Source of the DNA: Chlamydiota bacterium
GTDB taxonomy: Bacteria > Chlamydiota > Chlamydiia > Chlamydiales > SM23-39
NCBI GenBank assembly: GCA_016219355.1
Contig: JACRNF010000029.1
Coordinates: forward strand, 1-54,650
DNA length: 54,650 nucleotides
Direction of reading: 5' to 3'
Position numbers and translations under genes: made by a program. The notes under the pieces were generated by a model that saw nothing but the letters and a program-made list of their open reading frames with translations, had not been told where the DNA came from and did no database searches. Positions 35,407 to 43,987 of this stretch are shown piece after piece (position 1 is the stretch's first letter; each line of letters opens with the position of its first letter).

Positions 35407-36171
35407 TTATGATATAGGAGCTTTGCGTCTTCGTTTTTTTGGAGCAGTTTCTGCCGCAGCCTCTTCGGCCTCTAGCCAGTAAAGAATGCGGGAGCAATGT
35501 TCGCAAAAAGTTAGTCTTTCCCCTTTTCTAACTGAATTTTCATGTTGCGCTGTCAATGAGATATGACATCCACTGCAAGTCCTGTTTTCCATAGGAACGA
35601 CGACTCTATCTCTTTTATTGCGCAGCAATCTTTCATAGATGTTAAGCACTTCTTGATTGGCAAGTTTGGCCTTTGCATCTCTGTGAACTTTGAGCTCTTG
35701 TCCTTCTTTATTGATCATTTTGACATTTGCTTGGATTTCTGCTTCCAAAGCTTTGGAGCTTTCTTCTGAGTCCAAAAGACTTTTCTTAATTTTTTGCAAC
35801 ATTTCTTCTTCGGCATTTCGTTTGTCGATAAGATCGCTTGTCATGTGTTCTGTTGCTACTCTTTCTTTTTCAGCAGAGCTCATTTCTTGGGTCAAAGCAT
35901 TAAACTCTTCAACTTTTTTAATAGAGCTTTGCTTGGCCTCAAGCTTTTTTAGCCTTTCTTTAATATCTTGAATTTTGCTTTCTTGAATAATAATGTTTTT
36001 ATTAAGCTCGACAATTTCTTGTTCTTTTTCAGAAATTTGAAACTTTAAATCTTTACGAAGGGTTGCGATATGCTCTAACTCTTTTAGACGTTCTTGCTTG
36101 ACTTTCATGAGTCTTAGCATTTTCATGTCTAAGTCTTGTATTTCTAATATTATCGAGAGATCTTGTGACAT
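35407..36171 (-). CDS. CT398/CdsZ-like coiled-coil zinc-ribbon protein
   Basis: 254 residues. A long charged coiled coil (about 1-180) is followed by a C4 zinc ribbon (CSGCHISLTAQ and FCEHC) and a basic tail (PKKRRRKAPIS). This matches the chlamydial CT398 protein, which published work connects to sigma-54 and to type III secretion components; the assignment here rests on architecture. A GAGG ribosome-binding site lies five bases before the ATG. rnpB follows immediately on the same strand. Confidence 0.9.
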   Translation of the reverse strand: MSQDLSIILEIQDLDMKMLRLMKVKQERLKELEHIATLRKDLKFQISEKEQEIVELNKNIIIQESKIQDIKERLKKLEAKQSSIKKVEEFNALTQEMSSAEKERVATEHMTSDLIDKRNAEEEMLQKIKKSLLDSEESSKALEAEIQANVKMINKEGQELKVHRDAKAKLANQEVLNIYERLLRNKRDRVVVPMENRTCSGCHISLTAQHENSVRKGERLTFCEHCSRILYWLEAEEAAAETAPKKRRRKAPIS

Positions 36172-36471
36172 TCTTACCTCAAAAAAACTTTAATAGAATT
36201 GATATAGAATAATTTGACACTAAATTTATCTTATTTTACACATATTTACAAGCAAAATATTTTTATTTTATCCCTTCTCCAGGCTATCTAACATTTTATT
36301 TGCCCGTCTTTAAGGAAGCAAGTTTATTTAGTTAAAAAATTTGTATTATATAAGTATTTTTTTAATTTTGAGTTAGCGTTTCTGATTTAAGCTTGAGAAG
36401 ATGGTATCCTGGTATTCTACTTTGGATCAGCTTGCTTTAGAATTTTTACAAGAGCTGAGTAAGATGTTTTA
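36172..36471. other. Intergenic region, with a duplicated 3' flank of the ankyrin genes at 36350-36435
   Basis: The region carries the start signals of the cdsZ-like gene at its left end and the 3' flank of the first ankyrin paralogue at its right. Positions 36350-36435 align with 40987-41070 downstream of the third paralogue: both share TAAGTATTTTTTTA, an (A/G)TTTTGAGT block and CTACTTTGGATC. No gene or strong terminator was seen between them. Confidence 0.55.
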
Positions 36472-39030
36472 TCAAGGTATTAACTCTTTTTCTCTACCTA
36501 TAAGAGCCGGCGGATTCAGCAAATCTATAATTTTTTTGTCCCCATTGACTTCAGCGAACCATAAAGCAGTGCGTCCAAGACTATTTTTAGCATCTAATTT
36601 AACGCCGGCTGCGAGTAAGACCTTGACGGTGGGTACATCTTTATATTTTGTTGCATACATCAATGGAGTCTGCATATTCTCATCTGCAACGTTAATATCA
36701 GAAAATGGTATAATTTGTTTAATAATTTCAATATCGCACTCGTTTTCGATGCAGAGCATTAAAAGAGTTTTATTACAATGATATCGTTCATTAAATATTG
36801 ATGATCTATATTGTGGCGAGTCTATCATTGCTTTGATCAAAAGATCAATAATCGATAAAAATCTTTTTTTTAGGGCCAAGATTAATGCTGTGTCTCCATT
36901 AGTATTTTTAGTATCTAATTTAGCCCCGGCTTTAAGTAAAGCTTTGACAACTGGTTCGGCCTTCGCTCGTACTGCAAGAATTAATGGAGATGCATTATGC
37001 ATATCTACAGCATTAATATCCGAATAAGGTATTATTCTTTTTGTCATTTTAATATTCCAGTGGTTGTCAATAAAGATCATTAAAAGGGTATCGTTACAGC
37101 TATATCGTTCATTAAATATTAATGAATGATATTTTGGAGAGTCTATTATTGCTTGAATTAAAAGATCAACAATCGGTAAAAATTTCTTTTCTATGGCCAA
37201 GAATAATGCAGTTTTTCCTTTTTTATCTTTAGCATCTAATTTAGCGCCTGCTGCAATTAAGGCTTCGACACTAGCTTTATCCCAATTTTCTACTGCCAAC
37301 ATTAATGGAGTTTGATAATCTGCATCTTCAGCATTAACATCTGAAAATGGTATAATTTGTTTAATAATTTCAATATCGCAATGCTTAATGATACAGAGCA
37401 TTAAAATGGTTTTACCTTCATATTTTTCTAACATCACCGATCGATATTGTGGTAAGGCTATTATTGCTTTAATCAAAATATCGCAAATCGAAAAATGATT
37501 TTTATTTAAGGCGAAGATTAATGCATTTTTTCCTTCTTTATCTTTAGCATCTAGTTTAGCGCCTGCTGCAAGTAAGGCGTTAACAATATCGACATTTCCA
37601 TTTAGTGCTGCAAACATTAATGGCGTTTGCATTTTATCATCTGCAGCATTGACATCTGAAAGAAGTATTATTTCTTGGATCAACCCATTAGGCCACCTGT
37701 CTTTAATGCTGATCATTAAAAGGGTTTCGCTCCCATATTTTTCTGACATTAAAGCGCTATATTGGAGTGATGCTTTTATCGCTTTAATCAAAATATCGCG
37801 AATCGAAAAATGTTTATTATTTGAGGCAAAAATTAATGCAGTTTTTCCATTATTATCTTTAGCATTTAGTTTAGCGCCTGCTGCAAGTAAGGCGTTAACG
37901 ATGTCCACATTCCCATCTATTGCTGCAAACATTAATGGAGTTTGCATATTGTCATCTACAGCATTGACATCTGAAAGAGGCATTATTTTTTGGATCAACT
38001 CATTAGGCCACTTGTCTTTAATACTGACCATTAAAAGAGTTTGTTTATGCACATTTTGATCTTGCGCATAATTTAAAATTCTCTCTGGTAATATCTTTTC
38101 ATCAGTGAATTTTTGCACTGTCCAAAGCGCCTCAAGTCCGGACAATGAGTCATATGTTCTGTTCAGCTGCCAATCAATAGGGTTATCTGATTTGCAGGAG
38201 GGTTGACCAAATAAATTTTGAAGCTCAATGATCTTTTTTTCATTAAAAAGCTGTATGGCTTTTGTAATAAGCAAGTTTATAAATTTATCAAATAAAAATT
38301 TTTGCTGATCAGATGAAGGAAGAGAATTTAATAATAATCTGCATTGAAACAATAAAATTGAAGCTGTTGGATTTTGCCCCATTTCTTTAAAAAGCAAATT
38401 ATAATGCAATATAATTAAGTCAATGGTCAAATCGACATTATGCTCTGAACAAAAAAGAGCCGATTGGTGCTTGTCAAAAAAATCTATCAACTGAAAGCAA
38501 GAGAGGCTTTGTAATTTCTTAAGCGTTGCAAATTCTGTTTTGCAAGCATCTAGCTGAGTCTTTTTTGCGAATGTTGAGCATGTTAGGCTTGATTCAAAAG
38601 GAAAATAAGGAGAATCCCACTTGCTTCCTTCCATTAAATATTTTGAGCCATGTTTGCTAGAATAAACTCTTGCTAAAGTTTTAAAACCGTAAACTCTTGC
38701 ATCAGGAATTTTGTTCAGAATTTGTCTAGCTAAAGAGTTTGGTCCTTTAGCTGAATAACAAGATTCAAGATATACAACTGCATCTGGTGTTAATGAAGCG
38801 GATATCTTTTCAGCTATTATTCTGTTATGTACCCATCTGTTGCCAAAATCACATGATTCACCGCCTTCTGATCCATGTACTCTGAAAAACAATTGTGTAA
38901 CGGTGTGATCTTGAGGGATGTTATCAAGTTCAAAGAAAACAGAACCTTCAGGCTGCAAATGCCTAAATGCTAAGTCCTTATCATGCCCGTCCTGAAATAT
39001 TGTCAATGATGTGCTTGCTGATGCGGCCAT
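36472..39030 (-). CDS. Ankyrin-repeat protein with N-terminal His/Cys-dyad domain (paralogue 1)
   Basis: 852 residues. Residues about 40-130 contain FRVHGSEGG (His52) and YLESCYSAKGPNSLARQIL (Cys91), the spacing and flanking pattern of caspase/clostripain/CPD-fold cysteine peptidases; this fold assignment is inference. A helical region of about 200 residues follows. The C-terminal ~500 residues are ankyrin repeats arranged as five copies of a 105-107 residue super-unit (TLLM...SDVNA...TPLMFAA...ALLAAGAKLDAKD...GKTAL...LIKAI...QYRS). It has no signal peptide or membrane segment. Compared with paralogue 2, the C-terminal tail is cut off (LIP stop), and a relic of the tail persists downstream near 36413-36465. 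A type III-secreted effector role is plausible but unproven. Confidence 0.85.
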   Translation of the reverse strand: MAASASTSLTIFQDGHDKDLAFRHLQPEGSVFFELDNIPQDHTVTQLFFRVHGSEGGESCDFGNRWVHNRIIAEKISASLTPDAVVYLESCYSAKGPNSLARQILNKIPDARVYGFKTLARVYSSKHGSKYLMEGSKWDSPYFPFESSLTCSTFAKKTQLDACKTEFATLKKLQSLSCFQLIDFFDKHQSALFCSEHNVDLTIDLIILHYNLLFKEMGQNPTASILLFQCRLLLNSLPSSDQQKFLFDKFINLLITKAIQLFNEKKIIELQNLFGQPSCKSDNPIDWQLNRTYDSLSGLEALWTVQKFTDEKILPERILNYAQDQNVHKQTLLMVSIKDKWPNELIQKIMPLSDVNAVDDNMQTPLMFAAIDGNVDIVNALLAAGAKLNAKDNNGKTALIFASNNKHFSIRDILIKAIKASLQYSALMSEKYGSETLLMISIKDRWPNGLIQEIILLSDVNAADDKMQTPLMFAALNGNVDIVNALLAAGAKLDAKDKEGKNALIFALNKNHFSICDILIKAIIALPQYRSVMLEKYEGKTILMLCIIKHCDIEIIKQIIPFSDVNAEDADYQTPLMLAVENWDKASVEALIAAGAKLDAKDKKGKTALFLAIEKKFLPIVDLLIQAIIDSPKYHSLIFNERYSCNDTLLMIFIDNHWNIKMTKRIIPYSDINAVDMHNASPLILAVRAKAEPVVKALLKAGAKLDTKNTNGDTALILALKKRFLSIIDLLIKAMIDSPQYRSSIFNERYHCNKTLLMLCIENECDIEIIKQIIPFSDINVADENMQTPLMYATKYKDVPTVKVLLAAGVKLDAKNSLGRTALWFAEVNGDKKIIDLLNPPALIGREKELIP

Positions 39031-39130
39031 AATCTTTTGATGTTATTAATATTAATAATATTAATTATGCTTTAAATTCAAATTAAAATCAAATGATATT
39101 TAAACGTAATTATGTTAAGTGCTAACGGTT
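39031..39130 (-). promoter_or_regulatory. AT-rich upstream block of ankyrin paralogue 1
   Basis: The sequence before the start codon, read on the minus strand, contains a TAATTAATATTATTAATATTAA stretch. It aligns with the upstream blocks of paralogues 2 and 3 (40800-40920, 43988-44110), although its -10-like CATAAT is weaker. Shared upstream sequence suggests common control. No Shine-Dalgarno sequence is evident. Confidence 0.4.
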
Positions 39131-39209
39131 AAAATTTTTTTTAAATAAAATCGTTGTTTGGGTATAAAGCTTTCGGTTCAAGCTGGTGGTGGTATCGTCA
39201 TATCGCTGC

Positions 39210-40799
39210 TTACTTTGGATCAGCTTGACTTAAAATTTCTACAAGAGCCGGGTTAGGTTTAGACTCTTTCAGCACTAATTTTAAGGCCTTTTCTCTATAA
39301 TGAGCGCCGGCATCAAGTAAAGCCTTTGCAATTTCAGTTCTACCAAAAAGTGCAGCGTACAATAATGCGGTGTAGCCTTGGGTGGTGCCTTTTTGATTAT
39401 TTTGTATATTTACTTGAGCAGAAGCTCTAAGTAAAGCTCTTGCGATTTCCGTATAACCTTGGTTTGCAGCTATCATTAATGCAGTGTATCCATAATTATT
39501 TTGTATATCTACTTGATCAGAAGGGTTAGCTTCAAGTAAAGCTTCCGCAGTTTCTTTTTGCGTAGCATACATTAATGCGGTGTATCCTACATCATTTTGT
39601 ATATTTACTTGAGCAGAAGCTCTAAGTAAAGCTTTTACAACTTCAGTACGACCTTCTCGTGTAGCAATTATTAATGCAGTGTCTTTATAGTTATCTTGAG
39701 CATCTATGTTAACACCTGAATTAAGTATGATTTGTTGAATCAATTCATCTGGCCACTCATGTCTTATACTGATCATTAGAAGTGTTTGTTTATACACGTT
39801 TTGATCTTGTGCATAGTCTAAAATTCGCTTGGTTGATATTTTTTCATCAGAAAAAGCTTGTACCTTTAAAAGCACCTCAAGTCCATGCAATGAGTCATAT
39901 TTTCTATTCTTTTGCCAACAAATTGGGTCTCTTGACATATAAGAAGGCTGGCCAAATAAATTTTCAAGCTCATCAAATTTTTTTCCATTAAAAAGATGTA
40001 TGGATTTTGTAATAATTAATTTTTCAAATGATGCAAATAAAGATGTTTGATCAAGGGATTTAGGAAGGGAATTTAATAATAATCTATATTGAAACAACAC
40101 CGTTGGGTTCCAATCTATTTCGTTAACAGATTCATTAACGAGTAAGTTGTAATGCATTTGAATTAATTGAATATTCAAAACCGTATCTTTCTCATGACAA
40201 AAAAGAGCCGATTGGTGTTTATCAAAAAAATCAATCAATCCTGAGCTATTCAAATCTTCATTTTGCTCTTGCAGCCGCTCTTGCATTTTTTTAAATTCTT
40301 CTTTATAGGATAACATTTGATCGGTGGTTGCGGTAGTAGAGCAAGTGTTGCTTTCCGCAAAGGGAAAATAAGAAGAGCTCCAGTCGGGCCCTTCCATTAA
40401 ATATTTCTGATCGTATGTTTTAGAGGCAATTGCTGATTCAGTTTTAAAACCGTAAATAATTGCGGATGGGTTTAATGAACGAATTTTCTCTGCTAAAGAG
40501 TCTGGGTTATTATCAGAGTAGCAAGATTCAAGATACACAACAGCATGAGGCGCCAGTGCTAATGATATCTTTTTAGCTACAGTTGTATTATCTATTGGGG
40601 TGCAAGCTTCACATGTGCCAAGGTCAACTTCTGTTCCAGATCCGTGCGCTCTTACAAACAATTTGGTAATGGTATGATCTTTCGGAAGTATATCAAGATC
40701 CCAAATAACAGGTCCTTCAGGATGCAAATGCTTAAATATTGGGTCTTGAGCGTAGTTAGCTCTAGATATTGTTAAGGCGGTGCTTTCTAATGCAGGCAT
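39210..40799 (-). CDS. Ankyrin-repeat protein with N-terminal His/Cys-dyad domain (paralogue 2)
   Basis: 529 residues. The N-terminal domain carries VRAHGSGTEVDLG (His52) and VVYLESCYSDNNPDSLAEKI (Cys93), then a helical segment shared with its neighbours (LIDFFDKHQSALFCHE). It has only about five or six ankyrin repeats, of a more standard 33-residue form (DVGYTALMYA, GYTALMIAANQGYTEIARAL, GYTALLYAALFGRTEIAKAL). It is the only member of the trio with an uninterrupted C-terminal tail (NPALVEILSQADPK). Paralogues 2 and 3 are closest to each other in the N-terminal domain. Candidate secreted effector. Confidence 0.87.
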   Translation of the reverse strand: MPALESTALTISRANYAQDPIFKHLHPEGPVIWDLDILPKDHTITKLFVRAHGSGTEVDLGTCEACTPIDNTTVAKKISLALAPHAVVYLESCYSDNNPDSLAEKIRSLNPSAIIYGFKTESAIASKTYDQKYLMEGPDWSSSYFPFAESNTCSTTATTDQMLSYKEEFKKMQERLQEQNEDLNSSGLIDFFDKHQSALFCHEKDTVLNIQLIQMHYNLLVNESVNEIDWNPTVLFQYRLLLNSLPKSLDQTSLFASFEKLIITKSIHLFNGKKFDELENLFGQPSYMSRDPICWQKNRKYDSLHGLEVLLKVQAFSDEKISTKRILDYAQDQNVYKQTLLMISIRHEWPDELIQQIILNSGVNIDAQDNYKDTALIIATREGRTEVVKALLRASAQVNIQNDVGYTALMYATQKETAEALLEANPSDQVDIQNNYGYTALMIAANQGYTEIARALLRASAQVNIQNNQKGTTQGYTALLYAALFGRTEIAKALLDAGAHYREKALKLVLKESKPNPALVEILSQADPK

Positions 40800-40920
40800 A
40801 AATTCTTGGTTTTATTATAATTAACATTATTAATTATACAATAAATAACAATTAAAATCAAACTTTTTTATATATATTAATATTAAATTTAATAATTAAA
40901 GTTTGTTTTAAATAAAAGCG
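40800..40920 (-). promoter_or_regulatory. AT-rich upstream block of ankyrin paralogue 2
   Basis: Read on the minus strand, TTGTTATTTATTGTATAATTAATAATG lies about 35 bases upstream of the ATG, giving a perfect TATAAT. The -35 is poorly defined. The whole block (about 120 bases) aligns with 43988-44110. Confidence 0.45.
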
Positions 40921-40986
40921 TTAATTCTTAGTAAATGATTAATGTTCAATCTTTTATCTGTTTGTTCAGAAGGTTAAATCTGGCAT

Positions 40987-41070
40987 TAAGTATTTTTTTA
41001 GTTTTGAGTCAGAGCTTCTGATTTAGAGCTTTTGAAGATATTATCATGGCATTGTCTACTTTGGATCTGG
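40987..41070. repeat. Duplicated 3' flank downstream of ankyrin paralogue 3
   Basis: Aligns over about 85 bases with 36350-36435 (TAAGTATTTTTTTA, TTTTGAGT, TTCTGATTTA, CTACTTTGGATC). The CTACTTTGGATC end encodes, on the minus strand, the DPK tail of paralogue 2 and its relics. It shows that the gene duplication included 3' sequence. Confidence 0.6.
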
Positions 41071-41076
41071 TTAGCT

Positions 41077-42837
41077 TTAAATCTGTACAGGATTCGGGTG
41101 GGATTTTTTTATAATTTTAGTTTTTCTTAGAAAAATTTTGTCTTCTTCTGTATAAATAGCGCCGGAGGCACGCAGATCTTTTACAATTGTTTCGTGTTCA
41201 AAGACTGTAGCGAGTCTTAATGCTGTGCCTTCATCCTCACTTTGTACATTTACTTGAGCAGAAGCTCTAAGTAAAGCTTTTACAATTTCGGTATGGCCCC
41301 CTTTTGCAGCGAGTATTAATGCGGTGGCATTGCGATGATTTTGTAAATCCACTTGAGCAGAGTCAATAGGTAAAGGAATTGCACTGGGATGTAGTAAAGA
41401 ATTTACAACTGATAAATGACCTTTTTCCGCGGCAAGGATTAATGCGGTGTTTCCATTAGTATCTTGAGTATTTAATTTAGCTCCGGCCGCAAGTAAGGCT
41501 TCGACGCTGGTCGCATCTCCCTTTTGTGCTGCATACATTAATGGAGTTTGATGAGTCACATCTTCAGCATTAACATCCGAATAATCTATTAGTTGTTTTA
41601 TCGTTTGAATATCGCAGTGATGTTCAATGCAGATCATTAAAAGAGTTTTGTCATCACTGTATCGCTCATTAAATATTGATGTTCTACATTCGGATGAGGC
41701 TGTCATCGCTTTAATCAAAATATTGCTAACAGCTAAACGGCCTTTTTTTAAGGCCAACATTAATGCAGTATTTCCCTTGTTATTTCGGGCGTCTAAATGA
41801 GCGTTCTTTTCAAGTAAAGCTTCGACAGCAGCTGAATCTCCCATTGTTGCTGCAAACATTAATGGAGTGTTATTATACATATCTACAGTATTAACATCTG
41901 AATAATTTATTAGTTGTTTTATCGTTTGAATATCGCAGTGATGTTCAATGCAGATCATTAAAAGCGTTTTGTTGTCAGTGTATCGTTCATTAAATATTAA
42001 TGTTCTATATTGGGGTGAGTCGATCATTGCTTTAATCAAAATATCCCTAATCGTTAAATTGTATCCTTCTAAGACCAACATTAATGCAGTGTTTTGATTG
42101 TTATTTCGAACATCTAATTTAGCGCCGGCCTCAAGCAATGCTTCTACGGCTTCGGTTTCGCCAGAAAGCGCAGCGGATATTAATGCTGTGTTTCCATCAT
42201 TATCGCGTGCTTCTAATTCGGCGCCGGCTTTAATCAAATCTTTTAGAAGTTCTAAATTTAATATATTTTTTGCGACCGAGATTAATGCTGTGTTTCCATC
42301 ATTATCGCGTGCTTCTAATTCGGCGCCGGCGATAAGCAAATTTTTTACAATTTCCCTGTTGTAATATTGAGCTGCGAGGATTAATGCGGTCTCTCCCTTG
42401 TTATTTTTTATATTTACTTGATCAGAAGCTTCAGCTTCAAGTAAAACTTTTACAATTTCCATTTGACCGGGTGCTGCAAACATTAATGCAGTATTTCCGT
42501 CCTTATTTTGAATGGTTACTTTAGCTGAAGCTCTAAGCAAAGCTTTTGCAGCTTCGGGTTGATGTGATTTTAGTGCGATCGTTAAAGCAGTGTTTTCCTG
42601 GTTATCTTGAGCATCTACTTTAGCGCCGGCTGCAACTAAGACTGCGACAATGTCTGCATTCCCATTTTGTGCTGCAAACATTAATGCGTTTTTTCCATCC
42701 TTATCTTGAGCATCTACTTTAGCGCCGGCTGCAAGCAAGGCTTCGACAATATCTGCATTCCCATTTTGTGCTGCAAACATTAATGCAGTATTTCCGTCCT
42801 TATTTTGAATGTTTACTTTAGCTGAAGCTCTAAGCAA
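41077..42837 (-). CDS. Ankyrin-repeat protein, C-terminal fragment of broken paralogue 3
   Basis: 586 residues made almost entirely of ankyrin repeats. Standard 33-residue units (DGNTALMFAAQNGNADIVEA) come first, then two of the 105-107 residue super-units seen in paralogue 1 (TLLMICIEHHCDIQTIKQLI...), then standard units again. The frame is open upstream to about 42943, where it meets the N-terminal fragment in another frame. The start at 42837 is merely the first start codon and has no ribosome-binding site. The tail ends NPVQI; an adjacent relic shows the longer ancestral end. Probably not made as a separate protein unless re-initiated. Confidence 0.75.
   Translation of the reverse strand: MLRASAKVNIQNKDGNTALMFAAQNGNADIVEALLAAGAKVDAQDKDGKNALMFAAQNGNADIVAVLVAAGAKVDAQDNQENTALTIALKSHQPEAAKALLRASAKVTIQNKDGNTALMFAAPGQMEIVKVLLEAEASDQVNIKNNKGETALILAAQYYNREIVKNLLIAGAELEARDNDGNTALISVAKNILNLELLKDLIKAGAELEARDNDGNTALISAALSGETEAVEALLEAGAKLDVRNNNQNTALMLVLEGYNLTIRDILIKAMIDSPQYRTLIFNERYTDNKTLLMICIEHHCDIQTIKQLINYSDVNTVDMYNNTPLMFAATMGDSAAVEALLEKNAHLDARNNKGNTALMLALKKGRLAVSNILIKAMTASSECRTSIFNERYSDDKTLLMICIEHHCDIQTIKQLIDYSDVNAEDVTHQTPLMYAAQKGDATSVEALLAAGAKLNTQDTNGNTALILAAEKGHLSVVNSLLHPSAIPLPIDSAQVDLQNHRNATALILAAKGGHTEIVKALLRASAQVNVQSEDEGTALRLATVFEHETIVKDLRASGAIYTEEDKIFLRKTKIIKKSHPNPVQI
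42471..42634. repeat. 164-bp direct repeat, copy 1, in ankyrin paralogue 3
   Basis: Identical to 42768-42931 except for one base (AATGGTTACT versus AATGTTTACT). The offset is 297 bp, equal to three 33-codon ankyrin units, so it is a recent in-frame duplication within the repeat array. Confidence 0.85.
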
Positions 42838-42931
42838 AGCTTTTGCAGCTTCGGGTTGATGTGATTTTAGTGCGATCGTTAAAGCAGTGTTTTCCTGGTT
42901 ATCTTGAGCATCTACTTTAGCGCCGGCTGCA
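42768..42931. repeat. 164-bp direct repeat, copy 2, ending at the frame break
   Basis: Second copy of 42471-42634. Its right edge (GCGCCGGCTGCA at 42920-42931) is the point where the ankyrin frame meets the out-of-frame N-terminal fragment, implicating recombination in the array as the cause of the break. Confidence 0.85.
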
Positions 42932-43987
42932 GCTGTTTTTTATGGCGATCATTAAAAGGGTTTCGTTATTCATATTTCGATATTCGGATTTGGAATAGGA
43001 TAAAATTCGCTCATTTGATATCGTTTCATCGGAAAATTTTTGTACATTCAAAAGCAGCTCAAGTCCATAGTTCGAGTCATGTGTTATGTTAGGTTGCCAA
43101 TAAATCGGATCTCTGGATTTAACATAAGGCTTGCCAAATAAACGGTTAATCTTATTAAATTTTTTTTCGTTAAAAAGATGTATGGCTTTTGTAATAATTA
43201 ATTTTTCAAATGATTCGAGTAATGATGTTTGCTGAAGTGATTCAGGAAGGGAATTTAATAATAATTGGTATTGGAACAACACAGCTGGATTCCAATCCAT
43301 TTCATTAATAGATTCATTAACGAGTAAATTATAATGCATTTGAATTAATTGAATAATCAAAATGGTATCTTTCTCATGACAAAAAAGAGCAGATTGATGC
43401 TTATCAAAAAAATCTATCAATCCATAGCTAGTCAAATCTTCATTTAGCTCTTGCAAACACTCTTGCATTTTTTTAAATTCTTCTTCGCATGATAATATTT
43501 GATCGGTATTTGCAGTAGTAGAGCAAGTTTGGCTTTCTGCAAAAGGAAAATGGGATGAGTTCCAGTCATGTCCTTCCATTAAATATTTCTGATCGCATGT
43601 TTTAGAGGCAATTCCTGATTCAGTTTTAAAACCGTAAATAATTGCTGATGGGTTTAATGAAAGAATTTTCTGAGCTAAAGATTTTGGGCTATTATCAGAG
43701 AAGCAAGATTCAAGATACACCACAGCATGAGGAGCTAATGCCAATGATATCTTTTCAGCTACTGTTGTATTATCTATCCAGTTGCCGACTTTGTCTTCAC
43801 ATGTGCCAAGTAAAATTTGCGTTCCTGATCCATGCGCTCTTACGAACAATTTGGTAATAGTATGATCTTTCGGAAGTTTTTTAAGATCCCAAACAACAGG
43901 TCCCTCAGGATGTAAGTGACTAAATGCTGGGTCTGACTTGTAGTTAGCTCTAGATATTGTTAAGGAAGTGATTCCTAATGCAGGCAT
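42917..43987 (-). CDS. N-terminal His/Cys-dyad fragment of broken paralogue 3
   Basis: 356 residues. It has the same N-terminal domain as its neighbours: VRAHGSGTQILLG (His52) and VVYLESCFSDNSPKSLAQKI (Cys95), then the LIDFFDKHQSALFCHE helical region. It ends inside the first ankyrin unit (TLLMIAIKNS) and runs seven codons or fewer out of frame to a stop. Compared with paralogues 1 and 2, about 35-50 residues of ankyrin sequence are missing at the junction. The putative catalytic domain is complete, so a shortened protein without ankyrin repeats could still be made. Confidence 0.8.
   Translation of the reverse strand: MPALGITSLTISRANYKSDPAFSHLHPEGPVVWDLKKLPKDHTITKLFVRAHGSGTQILLGTCEDKVGNWIDNTTVAEKISLALAPHAVVYLESCFSDNSPKSLAQKILSLNPSAIIYGFKTESGIASKTCDQKYLMEGHDWNSSHFPFAESQTCSTTANTDQILSCEEEFKKMQECLQELNEDLTSYGLIDFFDKHQSALFCHEKDTILIIQLIQMHYNLLVNESINEMDWNPAVLFQYQLLLNSLPESLQQTSLLESFEKLIITKAIHLFNEKKFNKINRLFGKPYVKSRDPIYWQPNITHDSNYGLELLLNVQKFSDETISNERILSYSKSEYRNMNNETLLMIAIKNSCSRR

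Noticed and set aside
35199-35506. Open reading frames on both strands within the RNase P RNA gene
   Set aside because: The sequence is explained by conserved rnpB helices and signatures; the frames have no ribosome-binding sites and are chance.
37649-38059. A 136-codon plus-strand frame opposite ankyrin paralogue 1
   Set aside because: It arises from the repetitive codon pattern of the ankyrin array on the other strand and recurs wherever the array does.
39150-39175. GTTTGGGTATA resembling the end of the family B palindrome
   Set aside because: Only 11 bases match and there is no second arm, so it may be chance.
36350-43987. Repetitive ankyrin region considered as a CRISPR-like array
   Set aside because: The repeats are diverged, coding and in 33- or 105-codon periods; there are no short identical repeats with unique spacers and no cas genes.
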